The notes beneath the pieces are model-generated. The model saw nothing but the letters and a program-made list of their open reading frames with translations. It did no database searches and was not told the DNA's origin. Below, one piece after another: positions 50,479 through 63,412 of a stretch of 64,000 bases of DNA. The DNA is from Acanthornis magna (Eukaryota; Chordata; Aves; Passeriformes; Acanthizidae), in assembly GCA_036785705.1 (NCBI GenBank), contig JAWUZG010000016.1, positions 1,302,001 through 1,366,000 on the forward strand. The letters run 5' to 3'. The translations under genes and the position numbers were made by a program. Each line of letters begins with the position of its first letter. Position 1 is the first letter of the stretch.

Positions 50479-52789
50479 CACCCCAGCACCACTGGATATG
50501 AAGCACATTAGAGCCATGATGTCATCACAACATAATTTATTACTCATTGCCAACACCCAGGCCCAGTTTTCAGGGTACAGTTGCAGGCTGCTTCATGCCA
50601 TGGTTTTTGGTTCTGATTCAATGCCATCAAAACCCTAAAGGACAATGCCACAACCTCACTTCCCACTCCTGCAGAGTGCCAGCAGGCTATGCTGAGGTGT
50701 GCACAGCCATCCTCTACCAGTGTGGCAGGACAAATCTGTCACATGTACATGTATTTATGCAGCCATTTCCAGGCATCACCTGCCTCTGCATTTCAGAATG
50801 GGAAACCAAGATTCCTGACAGCTTAATCTACCAGTTTTTAAAACTTCAGTCTGTGTAATGCTCACAGTTTGGATTAAAATTCTGTATCAAGGACTCTTGA
50901 AAACTGATGACTGAATATCCCCTTCATAACCTTTATTATTCAGGATTTAGTTGGAAAAATGCTGGTGCTGTGCATTGTTCTGTCATCATGTAGTTTCTTG
51001 TTCTACCAGCCTGTGGTCTGTGATTCCCCAGAAACCACAGGAGCTTGCTTAGACATGGGAACAAACTGCACAATCCTCCATTGGCAAATCTGAAATGTGT
51101 TTGGATGCTCCTGCCTGGCATCTCTTTGTTCATGACATGGAGAGAGCCACAGCCCAGCTGGAGCAGAGCCTGGGCCTGAAGGAACAGCATTTTATGTTTC
51201 TTCAGAGGCCATCGTTGCTGGCTCTACAGAAACCTACCTGCAGCCATTAAAACAAAATAAATCAAAACAACACAATACACAAGAAGAGGAGGCAAGTCTG
51301 ATAATAAATCAAAACAAACAAATATGCTGGGAGCAACTCTGCTTTCTATGGTGATTGTTGGGTCAATGAATCACAAAAAACTCCCAGTGAGAAGTTCCAT
51401 ACCAGGATGCTCCAAAACTCCTGCCCCAGCCACAATTCACTCAGTCGTTCCCCAGGAGGAGCAGTGCACAGCTCTGACCCCCCTCATACAAGTCCTCTTG
51501 CTGCTGGTTCCGCCACAAATCTGAAACAGTGAGCCTTGCTTAAAAAATGCATATAAATCAGGCTGAAGTCCTCTGAGCTTCAGACCACAGCCCATTACAG
51601 CCTGAAAGACTGGAGAAAGACATAAAATATGGGTTTGTTTGCCCATATCAATTGCCTTTTTATCTCCTGTCTTCTAGGCACAAAGGAATTTGAAGTGAGG
51701 AGATGTCAGTTTTGGTTTGTATGTTCACGGTTTCATTGTAATAAATTATGTCTTTGACACATTTTTGTAAAGAAGGAAAAGAAAGGAAAAAAGCCCTGCC
51801 CAAACCCTTGTAGTCTCAGGTACAGAGAGATCACGTGCAGGCTGGTGATGATTTTTGACACTGAGAGAAATAAAGTAACCCAAGAGTCTTAAATGAGACA
51901 TCAGAAGGCAGGCTTCAGACGCCCCGTGCTGTGCCGCGCTGCTTTGCTGTGAGCTGAAGAGCTGTCTCTGACTCTGTCCCACCTGGGAACCAACACCCAA
52001 GCCCTGGGGACATGGCTGGACATGGGTGGACAGCCTGGAGCTTGCAGGAACTCCTGGGCACAGCTGAGCCACTCACAGTCTTTGCCTTGCCCGTGGTGCC
52101 AGAGATGCTGTGGGGCTCACTGAATGGGGAGAGGGAGTTAAAGTTCCACTGCCACATGAGCGTGAAATCCTTGGCTTTGCTGCCCTGCATCAATTGCAAC
52201 AGCCTGAGAAAATGCAGCAGGAAAGCCATGCAGGGCACTGCCGCTCTCTCATGCCTGCCCTGCTGCTCATTCCTTGGGCAATCGGAATGCTTCCTGCTCC
52301 TCCTCAGCTGCCAGATGAGTCTATCAGTGCTGCTCTCACTGGGAGATTAATTAAAGTTTGTAAAGCACTTTGGATACACTCAGATGAAATATCACAAGAT
52401 ATTTAATCCTTTGATAATATTTATTTGGCTGGTGCCTGCACTAGAAGGGGAAGGGAAACCAGGGCACATGTCTGTTTAAAAACATCCTTTCTCATTAAAA
52501 AGAGCCTAGCTAAATTAAAAGGTTTGTGGAATGTATTTCCTGTCAAACCTTGGGCCTGGGGGAAAAATACTAGAGAAGCATTTGTGGCTGCAGTTTGGTG
52601 ATGTGGCCATCTGAGCACAACTGCAAGGCTTTGTATAACTTGTGAGATTGAGGGCTGATTTATTCCATTATCCTGTAATATTTCATGCTGTTAATACCTG
52701 CATTAGTGTCTCATTCAGTACAGCTACAGCAGGTATTAATTGCCTACCCAGACAAAACTTGTTTAAGCTTTTTTCGTTCTAATTTTTCA
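50479..52789. other. non-coding DNA, no gene recognised
   Basis: Unassigned. 51240-51330 is A-rich with CAAAA words. 51890-52290 is GC-richer with overlapping frames on both strands (51746-52072 -, 51915-52238 -, 52012-52350 +) and no recognisable domain, so I do not call an exon. Confidence 0.5.
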
Positions 52790-52811
52790 AACTTGAGCAG
52801 AAGCTCAAGTT
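52790..52811. repeat. short hairpin, 9-bp perfect arms
   Basis: AACTTGAGC, loop AGAA, GCTCAAGTT. The arms are perfectly complementary with a four-base loop. There is no T-run after it and no transposon context, so its role, if any, is unknown. Confidence 0.9.
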
Positions 52812-53847
52812 CATTCATTATTCAATTCTTCAAGACTCAGATGGAAACTTCCCCAAAAACCCTCGTAAAAACTGGTATGTATTTTGTTTCATTATCTAAA
52901 AATCTTTAATCTTTCAAAACTGACATAAAATACATAGTTACTCCTCTCACTTGATTAATCTTAATTTATTTTGATCCCATATTTGCTGTTTTAAGAATCC
53001 TCCCAATCTAACTTGAAGATTCAAAGGCAGACAAACAGCTTATGGTACAAACTTCACATCTGTATCACGTTACACTTGGCAAGAGAGATAGGTGCACTCA
53101 TTTACTGGAGCTCAGCATGGGGTGAGAGTTCAGAGGTTATCATTCCTGATGGCTTACAACTTTACAGATGTTTTCCCTTTATGAACAACAGAAATGCTTG
53201 TCAGTCACAGCTCAAACCTAAAAACCAGACGCTTCTACCTTCTTTTCATAATTCTTTCCACGTTTTGCAGTCTCTTTTTGGGGTTCAGTAATAGGGAAAT
53301 TATTACAGATTAACAGTTGCAAAAGATTAGTGAACATTTTAAATGTGTGTGGAGTATGGCAAACCAAAATAATAGTGAAAAATAAAATCACAGTCAAAAC
53401 ATATGTGAAACCTAATCTGCAATAATCTTGAATTAATATTAAAGTCTATATCACATTTTTCCAGTCTTGCCACTGTGGGAATACTGAGTGCACATATGTG
53501 ATATACATTTCTATAGAATTGATAATCGAGATGATATATTGCAGTAAAACCTAAATTTGACTGGATCAGATTTAGGTACGTGACTCATCAGAGTTGTGAC
53601 CTTTAGTGTAGTCTTGGCTTGGATTCTCTAGTCATTTACAAAAAGCCTGAAGAACAGCACCTGGGTAATTAAAAATGGCATTTGACAGACACCTACAACC
53701 AGAGTTTAGGTGATTGACCAAAATCTCATGGGGGCCCTATGAGGGAATTAAGAAATTAACCAGTCCAAGTTGGCCCAGTACATTTTATTCCTCTCTTGCA
53801 GTGAATGACACTTAAAGTTTGTATTACAAATCCAGCCTCAATCTAAA
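52812..53847. other. non-coding DNA, no gene recognised
   Basis: AT-rich, no gene or element recognised. The frame 53013-53291 (+) is 92 codons with no domain. Confidence 0.5.
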
Positions 53848-54275
53848 GAATCCTAAAATTATTAAGGGTGGAAAAACCTCTAAGATCATCAAGTCCAACC
53901 ATTAACCTAGCACTGCCATGTTCCTCACGTAACCACACCCCCAAGTGCCACATCTATATGTCCTCTGAACACTTGCAGGAATGGTGCCTCCACTACTTCC
54001 TTGGCAGCCCATTTCAATTATTTCCAGGGAAGAAATTTTTCCTAAAATCCAACATAAACCTCCCGTGGCGCAACTGGTGGATCTTTTCCCCTTGTTCTAT
54101 GTCTGGTTGCCTGGAAGAAGAGACCAACCCTCAACCCACTACAACCTGCTTTCAGGTAGTTGTAGAGAGTGATAAGGTCCCCCCAAGGCTCCTTTTCTCC
54201 AGGCTAAACACCCCCAGCTCCCTCAGATGCCTCTCATAAGATTTATGCTCCAGACCCTTCACTAGTTTCTGCAGT
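53848..54275 (-). mobile_element. CR1 LINE 3' end, well preserved
   Basis: On the + strand the copy runs AATTATTAAGGGTGG, CCTCTAAGATCATCAAGTCC, then CCACATCTATATGTCC, ATGGTGCCTCCACTACTTCC, GAAGAAATTTTTCCTAAAAT, TTCAGGTAGTTGTAGAGAG, and TCCTTTTCTCCAGGCTAAAC to CTCCAGACCCTTCACTAG. This is the reverse complement of a CR1 3' region in full order. It is among the closest CR1 matches in the window and so probably among the younger insertions. It is 5'-truncated near 54275. The + strand frame 53868-54239 (123 codons) is antisense to the element and is not a gene. Confidence 0.95.
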
Positions 54276-55216
54276 ACTTTTCATCCAACAGGTGAAAATT
54301 TGCTTTAAGCTTTGCAAACTTCTGTTTAGGTGAGTTGTGGTGGTCACTAGGAAATTTGCAGGTGTTCAGAAAAATACAAAGATTGTTTCAGATTGCAATG
54401 AGCAGATGACGAAAAAGCAAGTAATTTAAAGGGTTTCTCCTCTTTGACTAATCCTCAGTAACCAACTGTGTATGAACTCCTTGTCACCTGGAGCACAAGC
54501 TGTATCAGTGGTGTGAATTTTACACAAAGTGGATATTACTTTGCAGAGTAACTGATGTGGAAGTCACACAAGAGCAGTTACCACACCTTAGCTAAGAGGA
54601 AATAAATCACAGGACACTATCTGATCACCCCTTAGTTAAATATTAAATTTAGCTCTTCCATTTTATAGTTTCATAGTCGTCTCTTTTTTTTTTTTAATTC
54701 TAGAAAGAAATATAATTTTTGTCCACCTATGCTTTTCAAATTCTAGCTGTGATTATATATGCACAAGCTCTTTATAATAAAGAGTACCTGCAGTGTCACA
54801 CATTTGAAATCTGCATTATGCATCTGGAAAGACTGAGCAGGGATGGGTGACTTGTCATAGGCAATAAAAAATGTCAGAGGCACATGTTTGTGTGTAGTCC
54901 GTGAATGCTGTTTGATGTACTTATCAGTTTCTTCCTACAATATGCTGTAGTTACTGAACAGCACAGCTTGGCTATTGATGGGTAAAAGAAGTAGAAGATA
55001 AGAGAATAGGCAGACAGTGATTTGGATTCTGCAGATGATATTTTGCAGGTTGGAAAGGACAAAGACAGTCTGCAAGCACCAGCAGCTGATACAGCCTCAA
55101 TAGGAAATAATTCTGGGCTTGGAGAGAGAGGAAAAACATATGCACAGTAAATCATGCAAATCAAGCCTAAATGGTCATGCATTTGACAATAACGCAGAAA
55201 ATTATGGAGTTAGAGG
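54276..55216. other. non-coding DNA, no gene recognised
   Basis: AT-rich, with a T-run at 54684-54695. The frame 54874-55182 (-) has no recognisable domain. Confidence 0.5.
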
Positions 55217-55221
55217 TTGTT

Positions 55222-55246
55222 TCTTTTTTTCTTTTTTCTTTTTTAG
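55222..55246. repeat. T-rich pyrimidine tract
   Basis: TTTCTTTTTTTCTTTTTTCTTTTT-type run ending in AG. It resembles a splice acceptor, but the sequence after it has stops in the near frames and no recognisable exon. Confidence 0.75.
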
Positions 55247-55247
55247 C

Positions 55248-58200
55248 ATCAATTTTATAATAAACTTCTTGTTGGACTGATCAGCTATTAACCTCAGCAT
55301 ACAAAAGGCTGTGGTTGTGCAGCATACTGGGATAACAGCAAACTTGAATTGGGGAGGTAGAGGATTGAATAACAGATCCTCTGGGTCTTTTTTACTGACT
55401 TCCCTGAATCCCCTGAGAAAGTCACAAGTGGTTAAGAAGCAGCCAGTTGGTCAGAGGAAATGGGGGCAGTCTCCAATATTTAAGGGTGAGATGTTCTTTT
55501 TCACACTTCATTTTTTCCAGTTAACCACTCATTCTGTGAATATTCAAATCTTCTTAAAAAGCCAGTCAAATAAACAAACAAACAAAACCAAGACAAAAGC
55601 CACGAGGCTGTTTCATGCCTGATTCCCTCCATAAAATCCCTGGAGCACTTCCCCTTGGAGTGGATGCTGACCAGACGAGGAAAGCCAAATGGAGCTGCCA
55701 GCACTTTCTTTGTCACTGTAGCATCTTGCAGGAGCGTGTGATACTTGGGGATGGAGCTAACGACCAACTGTGGCACCATGCCATGGAACTGTCAAATTAT
55801 CTGGAGAGAGGATGGTAATGAATGTGCATCAGTGCTACATACAATTTGCTTTTAAGCAGGTAGGTAGGGCTGTGACTGAACAGAAGCCATTAAATTATGA
55901 ACAGAAGGAGAGCGATCCAATTTTCTGCCTTGCTAAGGATATGAATAGTTTTAATGATAGCTGAAGACTTTGAGTTTGCCCTTCCTTTTGTAATCTTCCT
56001 CAATTGTTTCCTTCAAGTACAGCAAATCTAATTCTCTAGTTCATACCATCAATGTTGTGCTGGTCTAATTTCATAGATGTTTTTTGAAGAAGCGGTGTTT
56101 TGTTTTAGTGCAATGGAAGGAAAAATGAAGTTCATGGTTCAAAAGCTCCTCTGGCAATGAGATAAATGGAATACCTCATTTTACCTCCCTTCTGTTCCAT
56201 TACCGGAATGTTTTCTGCAAGAGGAACTTGGATAGTCTGTGCTGCATCTATGGAGCAAATTAAAGAACTGTGGGACTTACAGTTTGCTGAAAAACTACAC
56301 TCATCATCAGGAGGTTCTGTCACCCACCAGCTGTGGATGTGCAGAACTGCAAACACTTTTAGTCTAATCTTAGTGGCAAAGTTGTTACTGGCCCAGATTG
56401 TGGTCACTATAAGATCATATTCTAGGAAAGAAAGGGCTGTGTTCAAATGTATGTTTAGTAAAGAGGCCTACGTTATAAATTTTAGAGTCAGATCAGTTCA
56501 AATAGGATGAAAGGCTGTTTATAGTGAATTCTGTCTGCCTGTATTTACCTTTGCTGTACTGCTGAGCCCTTTCTCCGTTTTGTTAAGATATAATTGAAGA
56601 ATTATATATATGAATTTCTTACAAGGAGGGATTTCTGCTATTGCAAACTGACCTTAAACTCTGTACCTTAAAAAGTAGATTTAAAACATGTGTGCATTAA
56701 AGATACTTTCAATGCATAGGGCATGTCTTCTGAATAGCTTTTATCTAGTTATGATTAAAAACATTTCACCACCAAGACAACTTGATGGTTTTATGACTTA
56801 TTGACTTCCCTGTTACTGTGTAACATAGTTAATTGGCTCTCTGCTTGCTTTAATCTTGGATGTTTGATTCTGCTAAATCTTTAAAACACAGTTTTGACTA
56901 CATCATCCTGTAAGTATTTAAAATAAATGCCCCTCAAATGCATTTTTCACAGTTTTAATAAGTTCTCTTTAACAAATAAGTGGGGGATGGAGTGGGGAGA
57001 AGAGGGAATGCATGAAATATTCATAAATGCCAATATGATAGAGTCAATAGATAGAGCTTGTTAAGATAAAAGCTAGTTTTGCAAAGCATTCAAGTCTGGA
57101 TTCTCAGCTGGGACAGTCTGAAATAGCTCCGTGTAGATCACACTTTCCCTCTTTCCCCTTCTGACACAGGCAAAACAAGCAGGAGGGAAAATTTCTCCCT
57201 TTTTATCTATTGTCTGTCTGCAATGGTCAGGAGGAGCTAGGCCTTTCTGGAGATCTTGCATGCTGACTTTGGATGCTAAAACACCATTCGGAAGAGGTGC
57301 ATAAAATGTGGATAGGGCCAAAATAATATGGGTACATACTCTAGGACACTGTAACCCTCTCAGGGGTAATGCCACATGGATGTTTTAGACACTGTGGATA
57401 TGGATAGAGGTGTATGGCATGTGACAGTCACAAATAAGCTTCTTAAGAAAAATGTTGATGGGGAGTGTGTGTGTAGGGGTTTGAAAATGCAGTGAGAGCT
57501 GGGCAAGGGCATGGATGCAGGATGATTGGGTCATAGGCAATCCTGCTTTGGCCAGGAGACTTCCTACTGCACCTATGTTCCCTTTAAGGCTCCAGGAACA
57601 GCACGAGCCTCATCTCTTCTCTGGAACAAAAGCATCTTCCTCTCCAGCCAGGCGCCAGGGGAATCAGTTTGTTTGTGCACTGTCAGAAAACAGATGTCTT
57701 CAGTCCAGCTCCTCCATCAGAGCGTACCCTTTAAAAACCCAACCTAAACCATCAGCTATATACTTATGGGTTGTCAGTCACCGACAGACCCTCCTGGGCA
57801 GCTCTGAGGGGCAGGGAATGACTTGGGCAGGCTGCAGGTCTCTCATGGTGCTTTCTGCATTGAGGAGCTGGGGGTGCCAGGACTGAAACCTGCACACGAA
57901 GCAGGGCTGGGATCAGGCAGGAGTCAGCCCCACTGCATCCACCTGGCACCTCACACTAACCTTGTGTAGGAGAGGGGAAAACACAGTAACTACGTGGCTT
58001 TTTTATTGGCTGGAGACAGAACCGAAATCCCGATGCAGTTTAAAGGTGTGCTGTGAAGGCAATGGAAAGTGGTGAAGGATGTTAAAAGGATATCCCTCTT
58101 GCTGCTAGTTTTTACACATTAGAGTCAAAAAGGACATAATATTAGGAGATTTTCCCCGTTCAACCCATGTAAGGGTTTTCTTGTCACTAATATATTTCTG

Positions 58201-59963
58201 GTGATTTCAGTGAACTCTTTGCAAAAAAGAAAAATGAACTCGCAGAGAAAATATTCTGTGGAGTGAGGTGTCTGCATGGTTTTCAGTCACTTGAAATCCT
58301 GCTTTTTGTGTAAGACAAAGTGTCAATTAAAGCCATTCCTGTAACATGTCAATAGAGGGACATGAAAACATGGAACAGATTAGCTCCTGTTGTTCTTAGT
58401 TATTGCTCTTTAACGTGAAAAAAACACAACAGGGATGATTTAGGTCTTTCTTTTCTCTGACTGAATGAAAGAGCTTTAAAACATGATCTTCGAGCTGTGT
58501 GATGCTTGTGGGAAAAAAATCCGACACATACTAGTGTTGAAGATACTGCAATAGTACAGAGGTACACCAGCAAATATTCAAATCAGATGCAAAGAAGGTC
58601 TTCAAGAACAAGGTACAAAAAAATTGTGTCTTTCACAGTTCTTTGCAAATTAACTTGTTAATATCAGGTATTTATATTAAGCTTAGCCACACACTTGCTC
58701 ATATTCATTTTAATAGTGGAGATGAACATTATTAGACCTACTTCCAGTCCAGGGTGTGATCTCAAGCCATGAAACTTTCCATGCCTCCTCTGGGCTGTGT
58801 TTGGCAGCCACAGGGGAGAAGGAGGCTTTTCCATGGGCCTTTCCCAGAGGAAAGCTGCAGTGCACAGCTGGGAGGCAGCAATGGAGCTGCTCCTTAGCTC
58901 TGTGAACAGCTCCCCTCTACCCTTGTCCAGCATCAAGCCACAGCAGTCCAGCTTCAATCCTCCCATGTCTCGCACTAGACTGGAAAAGGACCATCCTGGG
59001 ACTGGTCTGAGCTGGAGGCAGCAGCAGTCATGAGTGTCCACATGTGCTGGAAACCTGCTGCCTCCCAGCTGAGACCTGTGGTGCCTGCCTGCAGCCCAGG
59101 CAGGAGTCCATGCATACCTGGAGGGATGCCAGGGGTGCCCTGGGCCACCATCTGTGCTTCAGGTTTGCAAATATACAGCAACGACACAGCGCAGGGAATC
59201 CCACTCCTTTAGGGTTAATGGTGCTCTTCACATTTATCCTGAAATAATCCTGTGGGTGCATGAGGTCTGTGCAACCAAAAATCAGCAGTAACCAGGTTTT
59301 AGACACAAGTCATTTGCAGGGAATTAAATGTGACACCACTCCCTAAAATCTTTTATTTGAGAAAGCTGTTAAGAAAACACAGTTGAGACATACCCTTTCT
59401 TGTCCAGCCTGGTTTCCAGACTGCTCCAAGCATGCTTTGATTTTATCTGGCTCGGAGACACAGGGCTTGCAGTCGTTTTGCATCACCCCCTCTGCCTCTC
59501 CTCCAAGTCTCCACCTGGCCTCGGCTGCCTGAAAGTGCCTCCAGCTCTCCCTTCACACCAGCTATCCCTATAATGAAGAATTTTGGTGCCCAAAGGGGAC
59601 AAGGGCAGTTCTATTTCTGCATGGGGAATAGGAGAGTACTGGTGACGCTCGAGTCCCCTGGCTCTGTTCCAAGCGGGGGATTTTGCTTACACCCCGTTTG
59701 TCCACAGCAACTGCAAGGGTGCTCAGTATTGTTTTTCTTTCCAAACAACTCCTTGGGTGGCTTTTGTTTTGGATGGAGTAATTAAGGAGAGGAAGCTGAG
59801 CCCTTTCCCTTCATGCCTTTGTTTCTCCTGTGTATCACATTACAGGTGCAGGGGTCACAGTGTGACCATGTCAAACACTGGTGGCAATAAATAGCTGCAG
59901 AAGAGGATTTCTGTTACTGCTGATCTGGTGGAAGAGCAAATAGAGGCTGGCCTCTTCCTTTTT
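55248..59963. other. non-coding DNA, no gene recognised
   Basis: About 4.7 kb. A (CAAA)n run lies at 55572-55587. Frames near 55311-55779, 56132-56510 and 57515-57886 are about 100-120 codons but are matched by frames on the opposite strand and show no domain, codon pattern or splice context that I can recognise. 58740-59170 and 59400-59570 are GC-richer. Confidence 0.5.
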
Positions 59964-59970
59964 CTATCTC

Positions 59971-60021
<51 letters not shown>

Positions 60022-60035
60022 CTCCATCTATCTAT
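59964..60035. repeat. (TATC)n tetranucleotide microsatellite
   Basis: An uninterrupted stretch of about 12.5 TATC units occupies 59971-60020, with imperfect units on both sides (TCTATCTC before; TCTCCATCTATC after). It is likely length-variable between individuals. Confidence 0.96.
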
Positions 60036-60482
60036 TTTCTGAATGGGTTTCATTTTACTTTATTTTTGAAGAATGCAAAGACTCAGGAGAGTGTTTAGGT
60101 CTAGTTTGTCCCTCATTAGCTTTTGAACTGTTACTCATGCAGTGTGATTAGTTACATGTTGTACCTGTCACTGCCTCTGCCCTTTGTTCAGTCTAGCTAA
60201 AATATAGTAGTACCTCATTTCAGTGACAGACCTGACCTAGAGTAAAATGTGCAAATTCTTTCAGAAAGTGCAATAATTGCAATTGATTTATTCTTCTATG
60301 GGGAAATAATGTCTGTCTCAAACAATAACATCAGCTTTCTCTTAATTGCATTACATTAATATCATATTAATCTGTATTCCTATCCACATCCAAAGCTGTG
60401 AAGCTGTTTGGGTTGTGTTGCTTTCCCCCTAACCTTATGACACACATAACTCTCAAAATAGGTTACCAAATCTGGGAAGCCC
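60036..60482. other. non-coding DNA, no gene recognised
   Basis: Nothing recognisable. Confidence 0.5.
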
Positions 60483-60615
60483 CTTTTTGCCCATTTTATA
60501 GAAGAAAGACAAAAGGCAAGAAAAAGAATTTAAAATAACACACTAGTCTATAATCAGGAAAGCTCCATGTTACCTACCACAGCCCCATGCTTGCCTTTGT
60601 TGTTAACCCAGTGGT
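60483..60615 (-). mobile_element. possible ancient MIR-like SINE
   Basis: The + strand reads CCCATTTTATAGAAGAAAG, then ACAAAAGGCAAGAAAAAG, AATAACACACTAGTCTATAA and CAGGAAAGCTCC. This parallels the antisense MIR order CCCATTTTACAGATGAGGAAA, TTGCCCAAGGTCACACAGCT, then AGTCTGTGGCAG. The match is diverged but collinear over roughly 80 bases. Confidence 0.42.
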
Positions 60616-63361
60616 GGGGATTATGCTGTATTAATGATATGTGGGAGCTCCAGATTATTTCTTATTCCTAGCTCGGAGCATTTGCTTTCAACAAATGTGT
60701 CTTCTGCACACACAAGTGACCTTTTGGCTACCTGCACTACAGTCCACCTGTCAGGATGGCATCGTGCCTGCCCATGACTGTGGTCCAGCTGCTGGGGCAT
60801 GGAGGAAATCAGCCTCTGTGGCCCTGTAAGTGCTTCTCCATGGCAGAACATCTCCCTCTTCTCCCAGTGCACATGGCTCCTGGCTTTGGGGAGCAAACAG
60901 CCACCTGATTTCCAGAGGACACCAGCCCTGGGCAGCTGGCTGGGGTGTCTGGTGGGACAGGATGACAGATCCAAGGTGGCACCAAGCAGGAGAGATGCCC
61001 TGGCACGGCAGCCCCTCTGGCCACAGGGTCTCTGCTCACTCCAGCCACAGTGAGCTCTGACTGCTTTGCAGCAGGAGAGTGGGACACAGCTCACCCCAGC
61101 CTGGAAATCCAACCCTTTTTACAGGGCAGAGTTGGGGATAAAATCCTGGTCACTTTTCTCCTTCCAGAGATCAACCTATGTGAGATGCAGCACCTCATGA
61201 GAAAGTTTTTTACCAGCATGGTTTCCTTCAAAATAGCTATATTTTGTGAATGTTGCTTGATTTTTTTTTGGAGGGGATAAAACTTCTGTTTAGAGGCTAA
61301 ATTCCCAAAGTGTCCGATGTTGTCAAACACATCAAATTTCACAGTATAGTATTTGCCATAAAGACATTTTTTCTTTCTTTTTTTTCTTTTCCCTGATTTT
61401 CATGACGAGATTACTCTTCAAAGGCAGGATTTGCTTTTCAACTTTTATGCAATTGGACACATTTGCTTACTTGGAACGCAATAACATGGAGCTCTCCAAA
61501 ATCACTTTGGTTTTAATTTTGGCAAAAATTATACCTATTCTGTTTTTTCAAACTGGAAAAAAGTCAAAATGGCAGGATTTCCCATGAAGTGATAAGTCTC
61601 ATTTCTGTTCTGCTTTGGCTGGGTTCAAATCACCACAGGGAGAATTTTCCAAGAAGCTTATTTATAAGATTTTGAATATGGAAATATTTCAGTGTTTTTA
61701 ACCTGTGGCATGTGGAAATAACCAGGGAAACAAAACATTTCCGTGGTTTTTGATAATTGAAACAACAGGTGGTAGGTCCAGGAATAGTGAAAAAGGGGAA
61801 CTAAAGTATTTTGCGTTGTATAACATTCAAGGGGGCAGTTGGTGGAGATGCCCAAAGAGAAGGGTTAACACAAACACAAAGAACTTTACACACCCTGCAT
61901 TAATTACAATGAGGAACCCTTTGACACAGGTCATTGTGGAGGCCAAAATTGTAAATGAGTTCAAATAGGGAGCAGCAGATTTGATGTAGGAAGTCTATCA
62001 GGGGCAATTATGATATTCCTGATGTTGCTTCCAGCTCAGGAAGTCCTTGAGCTACAGACTGCTGGAAAAATTCCTTTATTTCCTCTGCTTCCTATAGCTT
62101 TTCCTTAATTGTCTGCTGCTGTTGGAGGAAGAATAACAGGTCAGAGGATCCTTGGTCTCATCTTGTCCCTGTGTCATCGGCTGGTCAGGGGACATGGACA
62201 GCAGCCATGGCAAATGGAGGGTGTAACAAGAGACTCTAAATGTAGACAAAACAAAACAACAAAAATTGCAGATTCTTTGGTTTACATTTCTTTGAAAATT
62301 AATTTCAGCCAACACTGTTTTCCAGCTTCAGGGGTGTCTCAGTAGCTGTAGGACACTGAGCAGGGACTCATCGCAGAGACCCTGTCAGAAAAGTGCAAAC
62401 TGCACATCAAGAGCAGACAGAGAGGAGGAGGAAAGGAAGATGAAGGTTTAGGGATGGTGAGAACAGAGGGCCCCATTTGGCAGCTATTTAATGCTTGTCT
62501 TAGTATTGTATTTGGCACCCAGTTACCATAGTGATGTGATTGGCAGCTGATTGACAGGATTACGTAATGGAGCTGTCTCTGTAGAGCAAGAGCCATGTTT
62601 TCAGGGGGAAAATATCACTTTGCTGCTGGGGATGGGACCAAGGCACAGTCTGCTTGGATCATCTGAGGGTTTTGAACAGAATCTTCTCTTTAAGCAACTA
62701 AATAGTAACAACTCCTTCACAGTGAAATGAGAGTGAAAGTCAAATAGCCATCAGGACTTCAAGGGTGTCTAGACATCTCATCATCCTCCTGCCCATCTGA
62801 CAGACCCTGAGGCAGCTGCCAGGCTGGCAGCACTGAGTGCCTACTGAGCCAGCGAGGGGGCACCCCAGCCTCAGGGAACTCCTGTTTCAATGCAGGCCTA
62901 AACCCAATGCTTTCAGAAATGTCTCAGGAGAAAAAATTGCAAATAAAGATAGTGGTAACAAAATACAGTACCAAGAATTGGTGGATAGCACAGCAATTTT
63001 TTTGCAATTTTTAAAATTTTAAATGCTAGCAGTTTGGATATTTAAAGTAGGCTAGCTTTAGTAACTGGGGCACAGTGGTGAGCATGACCCAGACTTATTT
63101 GCATTTGGAGGGCAAGTGAAGTGGTTTGCCAGTTTCCCCACAGGACATTTACCACCTCAGTAATAAGGATCTTGCTCCCACCAGTGCTTGTTCTTACCTG
63201 GCACTTGCTTGATTTTTGAGAATGTGGGGCTTGTTGTCCCTGACCATGTAATCCTGGGATCTGCTCACACATCCATGGGATTCCTGTGTGCAGTGAGCAG
63301 GTTTTGTTAGATTGTTAGAAACGGAATGAGCTCCTGCAGGGACTGAGTCCCCAGATAACAT
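60616..63361. other. non-coding DNA, no gene recognised
   Basis: 60720-61110 is GC-richer and carries overlapping frames on both strands (60621-61112 - is the longest non-repeat frame in the window at 163 codons; 60799-61053 + overlaps it). The - frame has no recognisable domain, no conserved-looking motif and low-complexity cysteine/proline/serine content, so I do not call it a gene. A pyrimidine tract lies at 61368-61392. Confidence 0.45.
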
Positions 63362-63412
63362 GGCTGGAGAGCATCTCCTGATGGCATCCCTTTAGGAGAT
63401 GCTCTCTAAGCC
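63362..63412. repeat. imperfect stem-loop, 13-bp perfect core stem
   Basis: GAGAGCATCTCCT (63367-63379) is perfectly complementary to AGGAGATGCTCTC (63394-63406) across a 14-base loop. A further GGCT/AGCC pairing (63362-63365 with 63409-63412) extends the stem after a small bulge. It is the strongest hairpin I saw in the window. It is shorter than a typical microRNA precursor, and no known microRNA family is recognised. Confidence 0.85.

Noticed and set aside
53868..54239. 123-codon + strand frame
   Set aside because: It is antisense to a well preserved CR1 3' end and matches the repeat throughout.
55222..55260. Polypyrimidine tract followed by AG, resembling a splice acceptor
   Set aside because: No open, recognisable exon follows and no branch-point/donor partner can be identified; T-rich tracts are common in this DNA.
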